Part shown: positions 6,008-6,070 of the stretch, one piece after another
Position numbering within the stretch: the first letter of the stretch is position 1
Layout: each line of letters begins with the position of its first letter
Source: Sediminibacterium sp.
GTDB taxonomy: Bacteria; Bacteroidota; Bacteroidia; Chitinophagales; Chitinophagaceae
NCBI GenBank assembly: GCA_023263235.1
Contig: JALQXE010000087.1
Location: 1-6,070, forward strand
Length of the DNA stretch: 6,070 nt
Reading direction: 5' to 3'
Made by a program: the position numbers and the translations under genes
The notes under the pieces: model-generated
The model's input: the letters and a program-made list of their open reading frames with translations, nothing else
Databases searched by the model: none
What the model was told of the DNA's origin: nothing

Positions 6008-6070
6008 ATGGAGTACAATACAGCAAGAAGCATAATGGGGATGAGAGAGTATGGCCGTCACGTTCAAAGG
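6008..6070 (+). CDS. DUF4290 family protein (partial, N-terminus only)
   Basis: The frame opens with ATG at 6008 and runs off the right edge after 21 codons. It begins MEYNTARSIMGMREYGRHV. The pattern M-x-Y-N-T-x-R, about seven residues, then E-Y-G-R-x-(V/I)-Q is what I remember as the start of DUF4290 proteins, a Bacteroidota family of unknown function and roughly 200 residues. Only the first tenth or so is present, so nothing can be said about the rest. The gene is divergent from pheS, and the repeat-containing region lies between them. The call rests on a short match from memory, although the spacing of the conserved residues is specific. Confidence 0.7.
   Translation, partial: MEYNTARSIMGMREYGRHVQR

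Noticed and set aside
5822..6067. 81-codon minus-strand frame with an 11-residue repeat (TPTFSPASQ-type) through the tandem repeat region
   Set aside because: The frame stays open only because the repeat period is a multiple of three. It overlaps the pheS start in another frame and lies antisense to the whole visible part of the DUF4290 gene. Its N-terminal half resembles no protein I know.

Overview
The window is AT-rich chromosomal DNA from a member of the Bacteroidota, most likely near the Chitinophagaceae or Sphingobacteriales. Three things point there. The L13 and PheS sequences read like that phylum. The right edge carries the start of a DUF4290-type gene, a family I know only from Bacteroidota. 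Several gene starts lack a Shine-Dalgarno sequence but are preceded by the Bacteroidota promoter -7 element TAnnTTTG.

Layout, left to right. (1) Positions 1-427, minus strand: rplM (ribosomal protein L13), running off the left edge, with a promoter and a structured leader at about 428-525. Its last 15 visible residues do not look like L13. (2) Positions 729-3078, plus strand: a two-gene unit made of a metal-dependent amidohydrolase (possibly aminodeoxyfutalosine deaminase) and, 16 bp later, a Gfo/Idh/MocA oxidoreductase with an export-signal-like N-terminus. (3) Positions 3158-3244, plus strand: a possible 28-residue single-pass membrane microprotein whose stop codon interlocks with that of the convergent gene. 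(4) Positions 3241-5846, minus strand: pheS, recO and a His-rich membrane-anchored protein of unknown function, in transcription order. pheS and recO are 9 bp apart and almost certainly form an operon; the third gene follows after 74 bp. (5) Positions 5847-6007: the divergent intergenic region between pheS and the DUF4290 gene. It holds a 33-bp-period tandem repeat and a 23-bp palindrome next to the pheS start. (6) Positions 6008-6070, plus strand: the 5' end of the DUF4290 gene.

Most of this is housekeeping: translation (L13, PheS), recombinational repair (RecO) and perhaps menaquinone precursor metabolism. I see no defence system, mobile element, CRISPR array or RNA gene. The points most worth a second look are the abnormal L13 C-terminus at the window edge, which is probably a chimaeric join, the pheS/DUF4290 intergenic repeat and palindrome, and the microprotein at 3158-3244.
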